From assembly GCA_002394685.1 (NCBI GenBank), contig DGUP01000033.1, positions 1 through 61,359 on the forward strand: a stretch of 61,359 nt of DNA, written 5' to 3'. How positions within the stretch are numbered: the stretch's first letter is position 1; each line of letters begins with the position of its first letter. Below, piece after piece: positions 43,301-51,738 of this stretch. Position numbers and translations under genes: made by a program. Source of the stretch: Treponema sp. UBA4307. GTDB taxonomy: Bacteria > Spirochaetota > Spirochaetia > Treponematales > Treponemataceae. The notes below the pieces were generated by a model that was not told the origin of the DNA, searched no databases, and worked only from the letters and a program-made list of their open reading frames with translations.

Positions 43301-44944
43301 ATAAGAAAGTCCGGCTGAAATATCAGCAACTTCTGCACCTTCCTTCTGAGCCTGCTTTACTCTACTGTTCATAAATACAGTACAGCGGGTTCCAAGGTCC
43401 ACAGGATTTTTTGCCATCAGGGCAATCTTTGAAAATTCCTGAACATTCATTCCCATTGTGTGGGCAAACTGATCCAGGAAAGAACCACAACCGGCAGAGC
43501 AGGCTTCGTTAAGCTGAATGGACTGAATTGCACCATCCTTCATACGGAGGCACTTCATATCCTGACCTCCAATATCAAGAAGGAATTCAACTCCCGGAAC
43601 AAAGAAATCTGCAGCCCTGAAGTGGGTAATTGTTTCTACTTCTCCCGCATCAACATTAAGAGCGGCCTGGAAAAGAGCTTCCCCATAACCGGTAGAAACT
43701 GAGCGGGCAATATATACATCCTTTGGAAGAATTCTGTACAGGTCCTTTAAAACCCTTACTGCCAGGTCAACAGGATTACCTGCATTTACATCGTAGAAGC
43801 GCCAGAGGATACGGCCTTCTGTATCAATAAGAACGGCTTTTGTTGTAGTTGAACCTGCATCCAGTCCCAGGAAAACAGGTCCCTTTGTGGAATTCAAATC
43901 ACCGGTTTTTGCTTTCTGAGAAGCATGGCGGCTGGTAAATTCATCCAGTTCTGCCTGATCCTTAAAGAGAGGTTCAAGGCGCTGAACTTCCTGCATTTCA
44001 GCCCCAACAAGATGCTTGAGGTTTTCACGGAATTCCCTGATTGTAGAAAATTTCTTCTGACCTGCATTAGGTGAATTAGGATTAATCAGTTTAAGTTCCC
44101 TTTCAGCAGAATAAGCTGCACCGCTTGCTACAAAGAGCTGGCTGTTGTCAGGAACAATTGCTTCATCATCAGCAAGTTTAAGTGTAACAATAAAACGCTG
44201 TCTGAGCTGATCAAGGAAGTGAAGAGGACCTCCCAGGAAAGCAACATGTCCCCGGATAGGTTTTCCACAGGCAAGGCCAGAAATTGTCTGACTTACCACT
44301 GCCTGAAAAATAGATGCGGCAATATCTTCACGGCGGGCACCTTCATTAATCAAAGGCTGAACGTCTGTCTTGGCAAAAACACCACAGCGGGCCGCAATAG
44401 GATAAATTGTAGTTGCACCCCGGGCCAGTTCATTAAGGCCTGACGCATCTGTTTCCAGAAGGGCAGCCATCTGATCAATAAAGGCTCCTGTACCACCGGC
44501 ACAAGTACCGTTCATGCGCTGTTCTACTCCACCCTGGAAATATGTAATCTTTGCATCCTCACCACCAAGTTCAATTACTACATCAGTCTGAGGAATGATT
44601 TTTTTAACGGCTGTTGTAGCAGCAACAACTTCCTGAATAAAAGGAATGTTAAGCCACTGAGAAACAGAAAGTCCCCCAGAACCAGTAACCTTTACGGAAA
44701 TAGTCTGCTGGTCTCCCTGTGGAAATTTAGATTCCACTTCATCAAAAGCTTTGTTTACTACCTGAATGATTGTATTACGGATATCGGCACGGTGGCGTTC
44801 GTAAGCCCCGTATAAAAGTTCATCATTATGGCCAAGAATCACTACTTTTACAGTAGTTGAGCCAACATCAATTCCCATACGGATTGGCTTTGTAAGTCCC
44901 TGAACAGAATTGATTTTTGCGCTTGAATTTTCCTCTGTAACCAT
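40319..44944 (-). CDS. Giant 2-hydroxyacyl-CoA dehydratase activase/dehydratase-like Fe-S protein
   Basis: This cytoplasmic protein of 1541 residues has tandem BcrA/BadF-type ASKHA ATPase domains: the first with GIDVGSTTVK (24-33) and CAGGTGAF, the second with GLDAGSTTTKAV (about 359) and CSAGCGSFL. The DUF2229 region follows (about 760-960), then an HgdB-like dehydratase region with CxGxxx-style cysteines (TSFGCGIDAVTSDQ, QTGGGCRAT). In the known system, the activase ATPase transfers an electron to a dehydratase Fe-S cluster; related double-cubane proteins reduce small molecules. Here all parts are in one chain. The substrate is unknown. It is first in the operon ending with the TonB-like gene. 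Confidence 0.88.
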   Translation of the reverse strand: MVTEENSSAKINSVQGLTKPIRMGIDVGSTTVKVVILGHNDELLYGAYERHRADIRNTIIQVVNKAFDEVESKFPQGDQQTISVKVTGSGGLSVSQWLNIPFIQEVVAATTAVKKIIPQTDVVIELGGEDAKITYFQGGVEQRMNGTCAGGTGAFIDQMAALLETDASGLNELARGATTIYPIAARCGVFAKTDVQPLINEGARREDIAASIFQAVVSQTISGLACGKPIRGHVAFLGGPLHFLDQLRQRFIVTLKLADDEAIVPDNSQLFVASGAAYSAERELKLINPNSPNAGQKKFSTIREFRENLKHLVGAEMQEVQRLEPLFKDQAELDEFTSRHASQKAKTGDLNSTKGPVFLGLDAGSTTTKAVLIDTEGRILWRFYDVNAGNPVDLAVRVLKDLYRILPKDVYIARSVSTGYGEALFQAALNVDAGEVETITHFRAADFFVPGVEFLLDIGGQDMKCLRMKDGAIQSIQLNEACSAGCGSFLDQFAHTMGMNVQEFSKIALMAKNPVDLGTRCTVFMNSRVKQAQKEGAEVADISAGLSYSVIKNALFKVIKLRNSKDVGSKVVVQGGTFNNDAVLRAFEKISGVQVYRPDVAGLMGAYGSALIALDQWEDLRRPKPDDPDQTPKFVKSHIASLEQLESFKVSLDLRRCGKCSNNCLLTINTFTTGDGDGNAAARTFITGNRCERGAELDTPKAKVVDASNKDSSKLTGAAEDSKDLPNLFDWKYKRLFHYVPLRPEEATMGDVGLPRVLNMYENYPLWFTFFTKLGFRVRLSPRSSRSVYEKGLETIPSESVCYPGKISHGHMQSLINSGCKFIFYPCAPYESKEDANAGNHYNCPIVTSYPEVLRNNVEALRQDESILFLNPFLPIYDKKRLAERLYEVLSPHFKTLTKERVNDAVEAAWAEEEKYHQDIREKGEEALEEVIRRGATGIVLAGRPYHLDPEINHGIPELIHGLGLAVFTEDSVAHFGQIERPLRVVDQWTYHNRLYRAASFVAGMPDLELVQLTSFGCGIDAVTSDQVDEILRSKGRMYTLIKIDEGSNLGAIRIRIRSLIAAVRARERSGKKPAVKSAAYHRKIFEKEMKYTHTILCPQLSPIHFRYMKKAFECAGYRMVVMDSDDPKAIDTGLKYVNNDACFPSILIAGQMIRALQSGKYDLDHTSCLISQTGGGCRATNYIGFIRRALVDAGLEKVPVISMNMGGLEKNPGFKYSLGLILRLVRGFFIADVLMQCLYRTRPYEAVPGSANALYLKLTTEAEKCMESLNKAKYHKMLRKIVREFDNLELLPVKKPRVGVVGEILVKFHPTANNHIVDLIEKEGAEAVVPGFIDFFMYSFAGGIFRHQQLAFSKKTERISRLLIRITERGRRYSSRLLAKSRRFEAPKSIYELMDGVDDIVQTGNIMGEGWFLTAEMVELINSGVTNIACVQPFACLPNHVTGKGMIKELRRRYPKANISAVDYDPGSSEVNQVNRLKLLMSSAPVGKHPDEGSDGMIHQPDGKVLKPEIRLAEGASVFLDDSENSADNVTIKTGTGGQK

Positions 44945-45027
44945 CTTAAAATTTCCTGCTAAAACTAAAATATATATAAAGATACAAAATAATCTCTTAA
45001 AAAGGAAACTATTTCCTCATTCTGTAT

Positions 45028-45056
45028 AGTGTATATTTTATATAGAAGAATTTCAA
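45028..45056 (-). promoter_or_regulatory. Candidate promoter of the activase-TPR-TonB operon
   Basis: Minus-strand -35 TTGAAA (45056-45051) and -10 TACACT (45033-45028), with an exact 17-bp spacer, lie 84 bp upstream of the activase ATG at 44944. Confidence 0.5.
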
Positions 45057-45132
45057 TCTACCGGAAAACTGAAGGGCGGTAGATATCAGGAAGTAGACCG
45101 GCAAAAGGGTCCTGCATGGAGAAATCTGATAT
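45057..45132. promoter_or_regulatory. Cluster of inverted repeats upstream of the -35
   Basis: Two perfect 7-bp inverted repeats lie end to end: TCTACCG (45057-45063) with CGGTAGA (45077-45083), and ATATCAG (45083-45089) with CTGATAT (45126-45132). The second encloses smaller nested pairs (GACC with GGTC, CAGGA with TCCTG). The block is more GC-rich than the rest of the spacer and abuts the -35 hexamer, so it may be an operator array. It could also be the 3' end of the upstream cyclase transcript. Confidence 0.4.
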
Positions 45133-45190
45133 GTGAGAATTAGAGAGAATTTACTGTTTTGTCAGTAACAATGAACTAGCTTCTGACGGC

Positions 45191-46813
45191 CTAGTGTTCA
45201 GGAATAGACCGCTCCAGCTGCTTCAGATTTCCCGGCAGGGCAGTATCTGAATTTTCATCCACATTCTGCTGCTTTTCCCAATCTTCTATTTCAGGGACTT
45301 CTGCATCATAAGTTTCCTCTTCTTCAGAAGCTTCTGGCAAATTCAGAAAAAGAAGCTGGTCATTAAGCTGAACCGGTTTGTTTTCAAATGCAGGTGAACT
45401 GCCTGCTGAACGAATGGAAGATACGTCATTTTTATCAGCAACATAATAAGATCCCGGAATAAAAAAGAGTCTACCCTTTTCCTTTACAAGATCTCCTACG
45501 CTGACAATTTCTTCATTTCGTAAAATAGCGGCACTTCCGGAAAAAGAACTTTTGTCTGGAGCTGCAAAGATTTCTATTTTTTCAGGATTGTCACTGTTAA
45601 TTACAAATCCATCTTTACGGCACAAAGTCATCATATAGTTACTGTAGGAATTTATCTGGGACTGAAGATCTTTTTCTTTTCCAATGTGACGCTGAATTTC
45701 TGTCATGGAAGCTTCAGCAAAATTATTCCCTGCCCTGATGGAAAGTCTGGACAAAGTTCTTGCATAAAGAGGAAGATCTTTTTTGTGCTCCACATCAATT
45801 GCTCTGGATAAAGTTGCTCCCACGGCCTGAATTCTTTCATACTCATCCCTGAGGTTCTGGAATGCTTTTTTGAATTCTTCACTAGCGTCATCCGGAAGGG
45901 ATGAGGACAATCTTGTTGCAAGAAAGTTTTCTGTTTTTGCATCAACCTTAGTATTTTCTACAATACGGCGGCTGCTTTTTTCTTTAATTTCAGGATCCAG
46001 TCTGTCAATTTGAGCTTTATATTTATCAGTAATTTCTGAAATTGCCTGCTGCTGACGCTGAAGGTCACTCTGCTGAATTGCAGATATCTGCTCCTGAATC
46101 TGAGACAGTTCACTTTCATAATTACTCTTAATCTGATTTTCCTGCATTTCTTTAAGAGTCTGGCTGGTCTGCAGTGAAGCTGACTGTTCATAGCGGCGGT
46201 AAGCATCTGCATTATTTTTCTGAAAGCTTTCAAATTTTTCCTTAGCCGCAAGAAGTTTTTCCTGCTGAACATTTACTCTCTGCTGATAATCATTGTTTAT
46301 AGAATCTAAAGCAGCATGATAGGTTTCTTCAATTTCTTCTTTCTGCCGGGCAATTTTTTCTTCATCCTCAAGCCCCATCTGCTCAAGAACAAATAAATCA
46401 GCTTCATAATTTCTTTCAAGATTTTCTTTTACCTTATCCCATTCTGTATAAAGGGCATCAAGAACTTTCTGCTGATTTTCATAGTTGGCCTTAGCATCAT
46501 TAATTTCCATAAGAAGAGACTGAAGATTCAAATCCTCGAAGACACTTACATCAACTTCAATGTGGTCATTCTGATATTTTACTACGTGAAAGATTCCAGT
46601 TGCAGTAACAAGAATTAATCCGATTGTTATGAGCAGAGGCCTCCACATTTTACGCCAGAAATAAGGTGCATTATTTTTTCTGGTCTTTGGAAACTCTTCT
46701 TCAACTTTATATTTATTTCCTGCAAAAACTTTATCGACCTTAAAATTAGCAAGGAGTTCATCAACAAAAGCATCCTGTTTGTCCAGATGAATCATTTTTC
46801 TTTCATTGTCCAT
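45191..46813 (-). CDS. Membrane-anchored coiled-coil protein coupled to the adenylate cyclase
   Basis: This 540-residue protein has a cytoplasmic N-terminus (about 1-62), one transmembrane helix (PLLITIGLILVTATGIFHVV), and a long Glu/Gln-rich coiled coil (about 90-300), then a mixed region to about 480 and an acidic tail. Basic residues precede the helix, so the coiled coil is predicted to be periplasmic. I recognise no enzyme domain. The ATG at 46813 has GGAGG just upstream and lies inside the end of the cyclase gene (22-bp overlap), which implies coupled translation and related function. A start at 46825 is possible. Confidence 0.75.
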   Translation of the reverse strand: MDNERKMIHLDKQDAFVDELLANFKVDKVFAGNKYKVEEEFPKTRKNNAPYFWRKMWRPLLITIGLILVTATGIFHVVKYQNDHIEVDVSVFEDLNLQSLLMEINDAKANYENQQKVLDALYTEWDKVKENLERNYEADLFVLEQMGLEDEEKIARQKEEIEETYHAALDSINNDYQQRVNVQQEKLLAAKEKFESFQKNNADAYRRYEQSASLQTSQTLKEMQENQIKSNYESELSQIQEQISAIQQSDLQRQQQAISEITDKYKAQIDRLDPEIKEKSSRRIVENTKVDAKTENFLATRLSSSLPDDASEEFKKAFQNLRDEYERIQAVGATLSRAIDVEHKKDLPLYARTLSRLSIRAGNNFAEASMTEIQRHIGKEKDLQSQINSYSNYMMTLCRKDGFVINSDNPEKIEIFAAPDKSSFSGSAAILRNEEIVSVGDLVKEKGRLFFIPGSYYVADKNDVSSIRSAGSSPAFENKPVQLNDQLLFLNLPEASEEEETYDAEVPEIEDWEKQQNVDENSDTALPGNLKQLERSIPEH

Positions 46814-48546
46814 ACTCCCCTCCATTCTGCAGGTGCCGAACTGCTGCGGCCCATTCTTTCAAGGAAAACTTCAGCCAGTTCCAGTTTTGATTTTTTCATT
46901 TCAACTTTAGCTTCTTTCCACTTGCCCTTGTAATAAAGGTCCAGGCCCTTCTCAAAACATTCCAATTCTTCTGAAACATTTTCATACTTCCATTCAGAGT
47001 ATACGCATTCCTTATCCACAGGCAGGAATATCTTTACAGTTTCCGTTTTTCCTTTTACAGTAACAGTATCAATTTCGTAGAAGACAAATCTCTTTCTTGC
47101 ATTCAAATCTTTCTGCACTTCTTTTCTAATGTAATCGCTGATAATGACAGGCACTTTATAAATGCGGGTTAATCCTTCCAGGCGGGAAGCAGAATTTACA
47201 TTGTCACCAATTACAGTATTTGCAAGACGATTGCCGGAACCAATATTTCCGTAGAAAACATTTCCACCATCAATTCCCACACCAACATCAAACATAACCG
47301 CATCAAAAACTTTTCTTTCGCTTTCAGTAACCGGACGGGTCTTCTTTATTTCTTCAAAGCGGGCAGAAATTTTATTTCTCAGTTCTGCAGTTATGGCTGT
47401 AATTTCCCAGGCAGAGTTCAGGGCATTAAGGGATTTATTTTCCTTCACGGATTCGTCAATACCGTAACTGGCAAGAATTGCATCTCCAATAATTGAACCA
47501 ATAATTCCCTTGTTGGAAGAAATTTTTTCAATTACAGATTTGTAGTGTACGTTAAGGATTTTAATAATATCATCTTCCAGAACTTCTGTTCTTGCAGTGA
47601 AACTTTTAATGTCAGAGAAAAGGATTGTAAGTTCCTTTGGTTTTCCATCCAGAAGAATGGTATGTTTTTTGTAAGCTTCATTTGCAACGTTTTCAGGAAC
47701 AAACTTCTGGAAAATCATAAGCAGGTCCTGAGTTGTTGAATAAAGTTCATTAAAGTTTGCAGCCAGGTAAGTAATGTCATCATTTGGTGACTGAGAAATA
47801 TCAATTACCGGTTTATCATCGGAAGAAGCGTCAATACTTGTCCGGGTTTTATCATGAATCTGATGAATGGCCCTTGTGTAGCGCTGAATATTTTCAAGAA
47901 GATGAGAAAAAATAAAAGTGCCCGTAGCCATGGAAACTATTGTCAGAACAATGATAATTACAGAAATTACAATAAAGTTTTTTAAAAGGGAACGCTGGGT
48001 ATCAAGAGTCATTTCTGCCCGGATAATAAAACAGTCCCAGTCCTTCTGATATTTATAAACTCCAAAATATGACAGGCCCTCAGGAGACTTAAATGACAGT
48101 GAAGGAGAACTTTCTTTTGTAAGTGACCAGCACATCTGATCCAGGGCCTCCTGATCAGTAAAATACATCCAGTCCTCTTTTATTTTATCTCCACCGGCAA
48201 AAAATATAATGTTTCCATCCCTTCTAACTCCCAGGGCAACACTGTGATGATCTGACAAAAGTGATTTACCGGCCTGATTGAGCATGTCCAGAGAGGATTT
48301 TCTGTCATTTTTATAACTCATAATCTGGAACTGATTTCCAGCATTTACATAAAGCTCATTCAACTGGTCTGCTATAACCTGATTTGTAAGCCTGATGATT
48401 TGATTCTGGGACAGAAAAAGATTAATGATATTGGTAGCAAAACAGGTTACCAAAAACAAGAGAATAAACACAAAGAGAATTTTTCTTCTGATCGGAACAA
48501 TAGGTGTCTGACCTACATAATTTGTACGTGGCAACTTTTTAGTCAT
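46792..48546 (-). CDS. Membrane-bound class III adenylate/guanylate cyclase
   Basis: This 584-residue signalling enzyme has TM1 at about 23-46, a periplasmic sensor (47-190), TM2 at about 191-214, a HAMP-like linker, and the cyclase catalytic domain (about 303-500). Metal-binding aspartates are D312 (LFSDIKSF) and D355 (IGDAILASYG). The conserved VIGDNVNSASRLEG stretch carries the transition-state Asn and Arg. Asp in that motif region favours ATP over GTP, but the specificity is not certain. A C-terminal extension (about 500-584) ends with a helical, TPR-like segment. A possible promoter (TTGCTT, 18 bp, TATTAT) lies in the 79-nt spacer shared with divergent murJ. Confidence 0.88.
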   Translation of the reverse strand: MTKKLPRTNYVGQTPIVPIRRKILFVFILLFLVTCFATNIINLFLSQNQIIRLTNQVIADQLNELYVNAGNQFQIMSYKNDRKSSLDMLNQAGKSLLSDHHSVALGVRRDGNIIFFAGGDKIKEDWMYFTDQEALDQMCWSLTKESSPSLSFKSPEGLSYFGVYKYQKDWDCFIIRAEMTLDTQRSLLKNFIVISVIIIVLTIVSMATGTFIFSHLLENIQRYTRAIHQIHDKTRTSIDASSDDKPVIDISQSPNDDITYLAANFNELYSTTQDLLMIFQKFVPENVANEAYKKHTILLDGKPKELTILFSDIKSFTARTEVLEDDIIKILNVHYKSVIEKISSNKGIIGSIIGDAILASYGIDESVKENKSLNALNSAWEITAITAELRNKISARFEEIKKTRPVTESERKVFDAVMFDVGVGIDGGNVFYGNIGSGNRLANTVIGDNVNSASRLEGLTRIYKVPVIISDYIRKEVQKDLNARKRFVFYEIDTVTVKGKTETVKIFLPVDKECVYSEWKYENVSEELECFEKGLDLYYKGKWKEAKVEMKKSKLELAEVFLERMGRSSSAPAEWRGVWTMKEK

Positions 48547-48625
48547 ACTCGTAAATCTATAATAAACTCTACCCCGATATTAAAGCAATTGCATTTATTT
48601 TACAACAACTATATTCTATTATTCT

Positions 48626-50290
48626 ATGAAAATTGACAACGAAAATCAAAATAAAACAGTTGAAAATCCAGAAAATGGGAATAAAAAAGGCCATTCCCTG
48701 GTTTCTAAAGGATTTACACTTTCACTTTTAACACTGGCTTCAAGAGTTCTGGGGCTTATCCGTGAAATGACAAAGGCAAAATTTCTTGGAACTGGTCATC
48801 TGGGAGATGCTTTCGGAATTGCCTTTCAGATTCCAAACTTTTTCAGACGGCTTTTTGCAGAAAACTCTGTTTCAGTAGCCTTTATTCCTACTTTCAAAGA
48901 TTATCTGGAAGATTCAAATGATGAAGAAGGTAAAAAACGAACCCAGGAATTTGTAGCTTCAACATTCACCCTGGTAACCTTCCTTACAGTTCTTCTGGTT
49001 ACAATAGGAATGATTTTTGCGCCACTGATTCTTAAAATCTTCTTTAAGGATGAAGCAGCCGCCTCTGGTTCTGAAGCAGTAATTCTTACAAGAATCATGT
49101 TCCCTTATCTTGTAGTGATTTCAATTGCAGCCCTTCTCCAGGGAATTCTTAACGGACTGAAGATTTTTTCAATTTCAGGATTTACACCAATCCTTTTTAA
49201 CTCTATTGTGATTATTTTTACCTATCTTTTTCACAACAAGATGGGCAATCCGGCAAGGGCAATGGCTGTTGGCGTTATTACCGGCGGCACTGTTCAAATG
49301 TTATTCCAGCTTCCTTTTGTGTTTAAGAACAACTGGAAAATTTACTTTGTATCCTTAAAAAAAGCATTTACAAATCCAGGTACAAGAAATGTGCTCCGCC
49401 TGATTGGGCCAACCGTAATTGGAATGGCAGCCTATCAGCTTAACGATATAATTTCTTCAGCCCTGGCTACAAGAGCAGGTGTTGGCATTTATTCAAGCCT
49501 CAGCTATTCCCTCCGCTTACAGGAACTTATTCTGGGAATCTGTGCAGTAACAATCGGAACCGTAATTCTTCCGGATTTAACAGGACTGGCAAAGCACCAG
49601 GAATGGGATAATTTTTCCAATTTACTTTTGCAGTCAGTTAAAATCATGACCTTTATTTCCATTCCAATCACTTTTTATTCACTGATTTATGGAGAAAACA
49701 TTATTACTCTGGTTTACGGAACTGGACGCTTTGACGAAAATTCCATACGCACAACAACTCAAGTTTTTACAGCTCACATTATTGGACTTTATTTTATCGC
49801 CATTAACCGTATTGTTTCACAGTCCTTCTATGCCCAGCAGGATTCAAAAAGACCGGCTATTGCAGGTTTAGTAAACTGTACTACAAATATTTTACTGGCC
49901 TGGCTTTTTGTATTCCTTTCACAAAAATTCAATCTTAACCTTGAAGGACCAGGAATTGCTTTTGCCCTCACACTGGCATCTGCTGTAAACACAATCCTTC
50001 TTTTTATTTTCCTTGGAAGCAAGAAGCACTTCAATATGAAGAAAATTGCAGGAGGAACACTTGCCTACACTCTTAAGATGATAATCTTTTCCGTAATTGC
50101 AAGTGTACCAGTTTACTTTATGAGAAATCCTCTTCTTAAAGTTTTTGAAGGACACAACCGCTTTATTTCACACGGCCTGCCTGTTGCAATTTCAGCTCTC
50201 GTATTTGGAATTGCAGGAGTCCTTCTTATGGTAATAACAAAAGATCCTCTTATTAAAATTGCATTAAATAAAGTCAGAGGGAGAAAATAA
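48626..50290 (+). CDS. murJ: Lipid II flippase MurJ
   Basis: MurJ exports lipid II across the inner membrane for peptidoglycan synthesis. The 554 residues contain about fourteen transmembrane helices. Family markers: SLLTLASRVLGLIREM near the N-terminus, FGIAFQIPNFFRRLFAENSVSVAFIP (conserved arginines of the central cavity), and the LRLIGPTVIGMAAYQLNDIIS block in the second half. The N-terminal cytoplasmic extension (about 25 residues, Asn/Lys-rich) is longer than in many homologues. It is divergent from the cyclase and 28 nt upstream of the M24 peptidase. Confidence 0.95.
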   Translation: MKIDNENQNKTVENPENGNKKGHSLVSKGFTLSLLTLASRVLGLIREMTKAKFLGTGHLGDAFGIAFQIPNFFRRLFAENSVSVAFIPTFKDYLEDSNDEEGKKRTQEFVASTFTLVTFLTVLLVTIGMIFAPLILKIFFKDEAAASGSEAVILTRIMFPYLVVISIAALLQGILNGLKIFSISGFTPILFNSIVIIFTYLFHNKMGNPARAMAVGVITGGTVQMLFQLPFVFKNNWKIYFVSLKKAFTNPGTRNVLRLIGPTVIGMAAYQLNDIISSALATRAGVGIYSSLSYSLRLQELILGICAVTIGTVILPDLTGLAKHQEWDNFSNLLLQSVKIMTFISIPITFYSLIYGENIITLVYGTGRFDENSIRTTTQVFTAHIIGLYFIAINRIVSQSFYAQQDSKRPAIAGLVNCTTNILLAWLFVFLSQKFNLNLEGPGIAFALTLASAVNTILLFIFLGSKKHFNMKKIAGGTLAYTLKMIIFSVIASVPVYFMRNPLLKVFEGHNRFISHGLPVAISALVFGIAGVLLMVITKDPLIKIALNKVRGRK

Positions 50291-50318
50291 CTTTTACAAA
50301 TTATAAAGAGGTAGATGA

Positions 50319-51449
50319 ATGTCTGAGAATTTTAATTTTGATAAAATCTATAGAGCAAGAAGACAAAAAGTTTATTCCTACATGAAGGAAAAACACATAG
50401 GTGCCTCAGTTTTTATTGACAGCGAAGACTGCCGTGATAAGGCGGTACGTTATTTAACAGGCCACCCCTCAGATGCACTTGTTATTCTTACAGCAGAAGG
50501 AAAGTCTTTTCTCGTCCCATGGGATATAAATCTTGCAGAAGAAAAAGCTCACGCTGACACAATAATTCCTTCTGCAAAATTTAACCGCAGCAATATGGAA
50601 GCAATAAAAGAAATTCTTAAAAGTTCAGATATGTCTTTTTCAAAAAAGGTAGAACTGCCACCTTCCACCAGCTATATCAATTTTGAAAAATACAAATCTG
50701 AATTAAAGGATTATTCTTTGTTCTGCAGTGAAAGTTCAACTCATAAAGCTGTCCTTGAAATGCGCTCTGTAAAAGATGACTACGAAATCTGGTGTACAAA
50801 AAAGGCCTGTTCAATCACAGATGAAATGACAGGAATTATTGTTGAAAATATAAAGACCGGTCTTTTCAAAAAAGAAAGCGATGTTGCACTTTTTGTAGAA
50901 AAATATCTCAGGGAAAAGGGAGCAGAAGGAACAAGTTTTGATACTCTGTGTGCAGGTCCGGACCGCTCCTGGGCAATTCATGCATTTCCCGGTTATACAA
51001 ATGCAGACTGGGGAACAAAAGGCCTTTCAATTCTGGACTACGGCATAAGCTGGGAAGGTTATGCAAGCGATTGTACTATTACAATTGCCAGGGATGTAAA
51101 TAAAGAACAGAAAAAACTCCTTGAACTGGTACAGACAGCTGCAGACCAGTGTCTTGAACTTTACAAGCCGGGCCTTGACATTTGCCAGGCTTCTCTTAAA
51201 GCAGACCAGATTTTTGCAGAAGCCGATATGAAAATGCCTCACTCACTGGGTCACGGAACAGGCCTTGATATTCACGAAGAACCTTTTATCCGTGTAAAAA
51301 CTGAAGCTAAGTTCCAGGCAGGAAATATTGTTACCCTTGAACCGGGGCTCTACGTTCAGGGACTTGGCGGCTGTCGTCTTGAAAACGATATTCTGATTAC
51401 AGAGCAGGGAAACGAAGTTCTTACAAATTCAAAAATCTATTACCTCTAG
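50319..51449 (+). CDS. Xaa-Pro aminopeptidase/dipeptidase (M24 family)
   Basis: This 376-residue cytoplasmic metallopeptidase removes residues next to proline. There is a creatinase-like N-terminal domain (about 1-140) and the pita-bread catalytic domain (about 150-376). The five metal ligands are visible: the aspartates in LDYGISWEGYASDCTI, His in HSLGHGTGLDIHEEPF, Glu in TLEPGLYV, and Glu in CRLENDIL. AGAGG precedes the ATG. It probably shares a transcript with murJ. Its role would be recycling of peptides, which fits the peptide importer encoded convergently nearby, though that link is circumstantial. Confidence 0.92.
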   Translation: MSENFNFDKIYRARRQKVYSYMKEKHIGASVFIDSEDCRDKAVRYLTGHPSDALVILTAEGKSFLVPWDINLAEEKAHADTIIPSAKFNRSNMEAIKEILKSSDMSFSKKVELPPSTSYINFEKYKSELKDYSLFCSESSTHKAVLEMRSVKDDYEIWCTKKACSITDEMTGIIVENIKTGLFKKESDVALFVEKYLREKGAEGTSFDTLCAGPDRSWAIHAFPGYTNADWGTKGLSILDYGISWEGYASDCTITIARDVNKEQKKLLELVQTAADQCLELYKPGLDICQASLKADQIFAEADMKMPHSLGHGTGLDIHEEPFIRVKTEAKFQAGNIVTLEPGLYVQGLGGCRLENDILITEQGNEVLTNSKIYYL

Positions 51450-51471
51450 TAAAAGTTTCTTTAAATTAATA

Positions 51472-51660
51472 TGGGCGCATCCCGTCGGTTGCTTTTGCAA
51501 CCTTTGGGTCGGGCTTTCCGCACTTCCGCTAACGCTTCATTCAACGCAAGTTTCACTTGCGTCGAACGCCTGCGGCGGTGCTACAATCCCTTGCGCTATT
51601 ATCCGAAGCACTACTTGTCTATGAACAAGGACTGTAATGTAATCCAGCGGACGGTATAGC
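51472..51660. repeat. GC-rich multi-hairpin intergenic element
   Basis: This 190-bp block is clearly more GC-rich than its surroundings and does not read as a gene; the 62-codon open frame across it is arginine/alanine-rich without a ribosome site. It contains perfect hairpins GGTTGC/GCAACC (51487-51492 with 51497-51502, loop TTTT) and ACGCAAGT/ACTTGCGT (51544-51551 with 51555-51562, loop TTC), plus CGCC/GGCG near 51568. The architecture resembles REP- or MITE-like dispersed repeats; I have no second copy in the window to prove it. It separates the convergent M24 peptidase and peptide-importer operons. Confidence 0.55.
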
Positions 51661-51676
51661 AGAACATTTATATGAC

Positions 51677-51710
51677 AAAAAAAAGAGCCACCAGACAAAA
51701 TCTGATGGCT
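51677..51710 (-). terminator. Terminator of the peptide-importer operon
   Basis: On the minus strand a 10-bp stem (51710-51701 with 51695-51686, one wobble, 5-nt loop) is followed by a T-tract (51684-51677). It is 29 nt after the ATPase stop. Confidence 0.88.
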
Positions 51711-51738
51711 ATAATTTTATAAGAATTTCGTCAAGAAA

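Noticed and set aside
51471..51659. 62-codon open frame across the GC-rich element
   Set aside because: There is no Shine-Dalgarno sequence, it is rich in Arg and Ala because of hairpin arms, and it carries no family signal.
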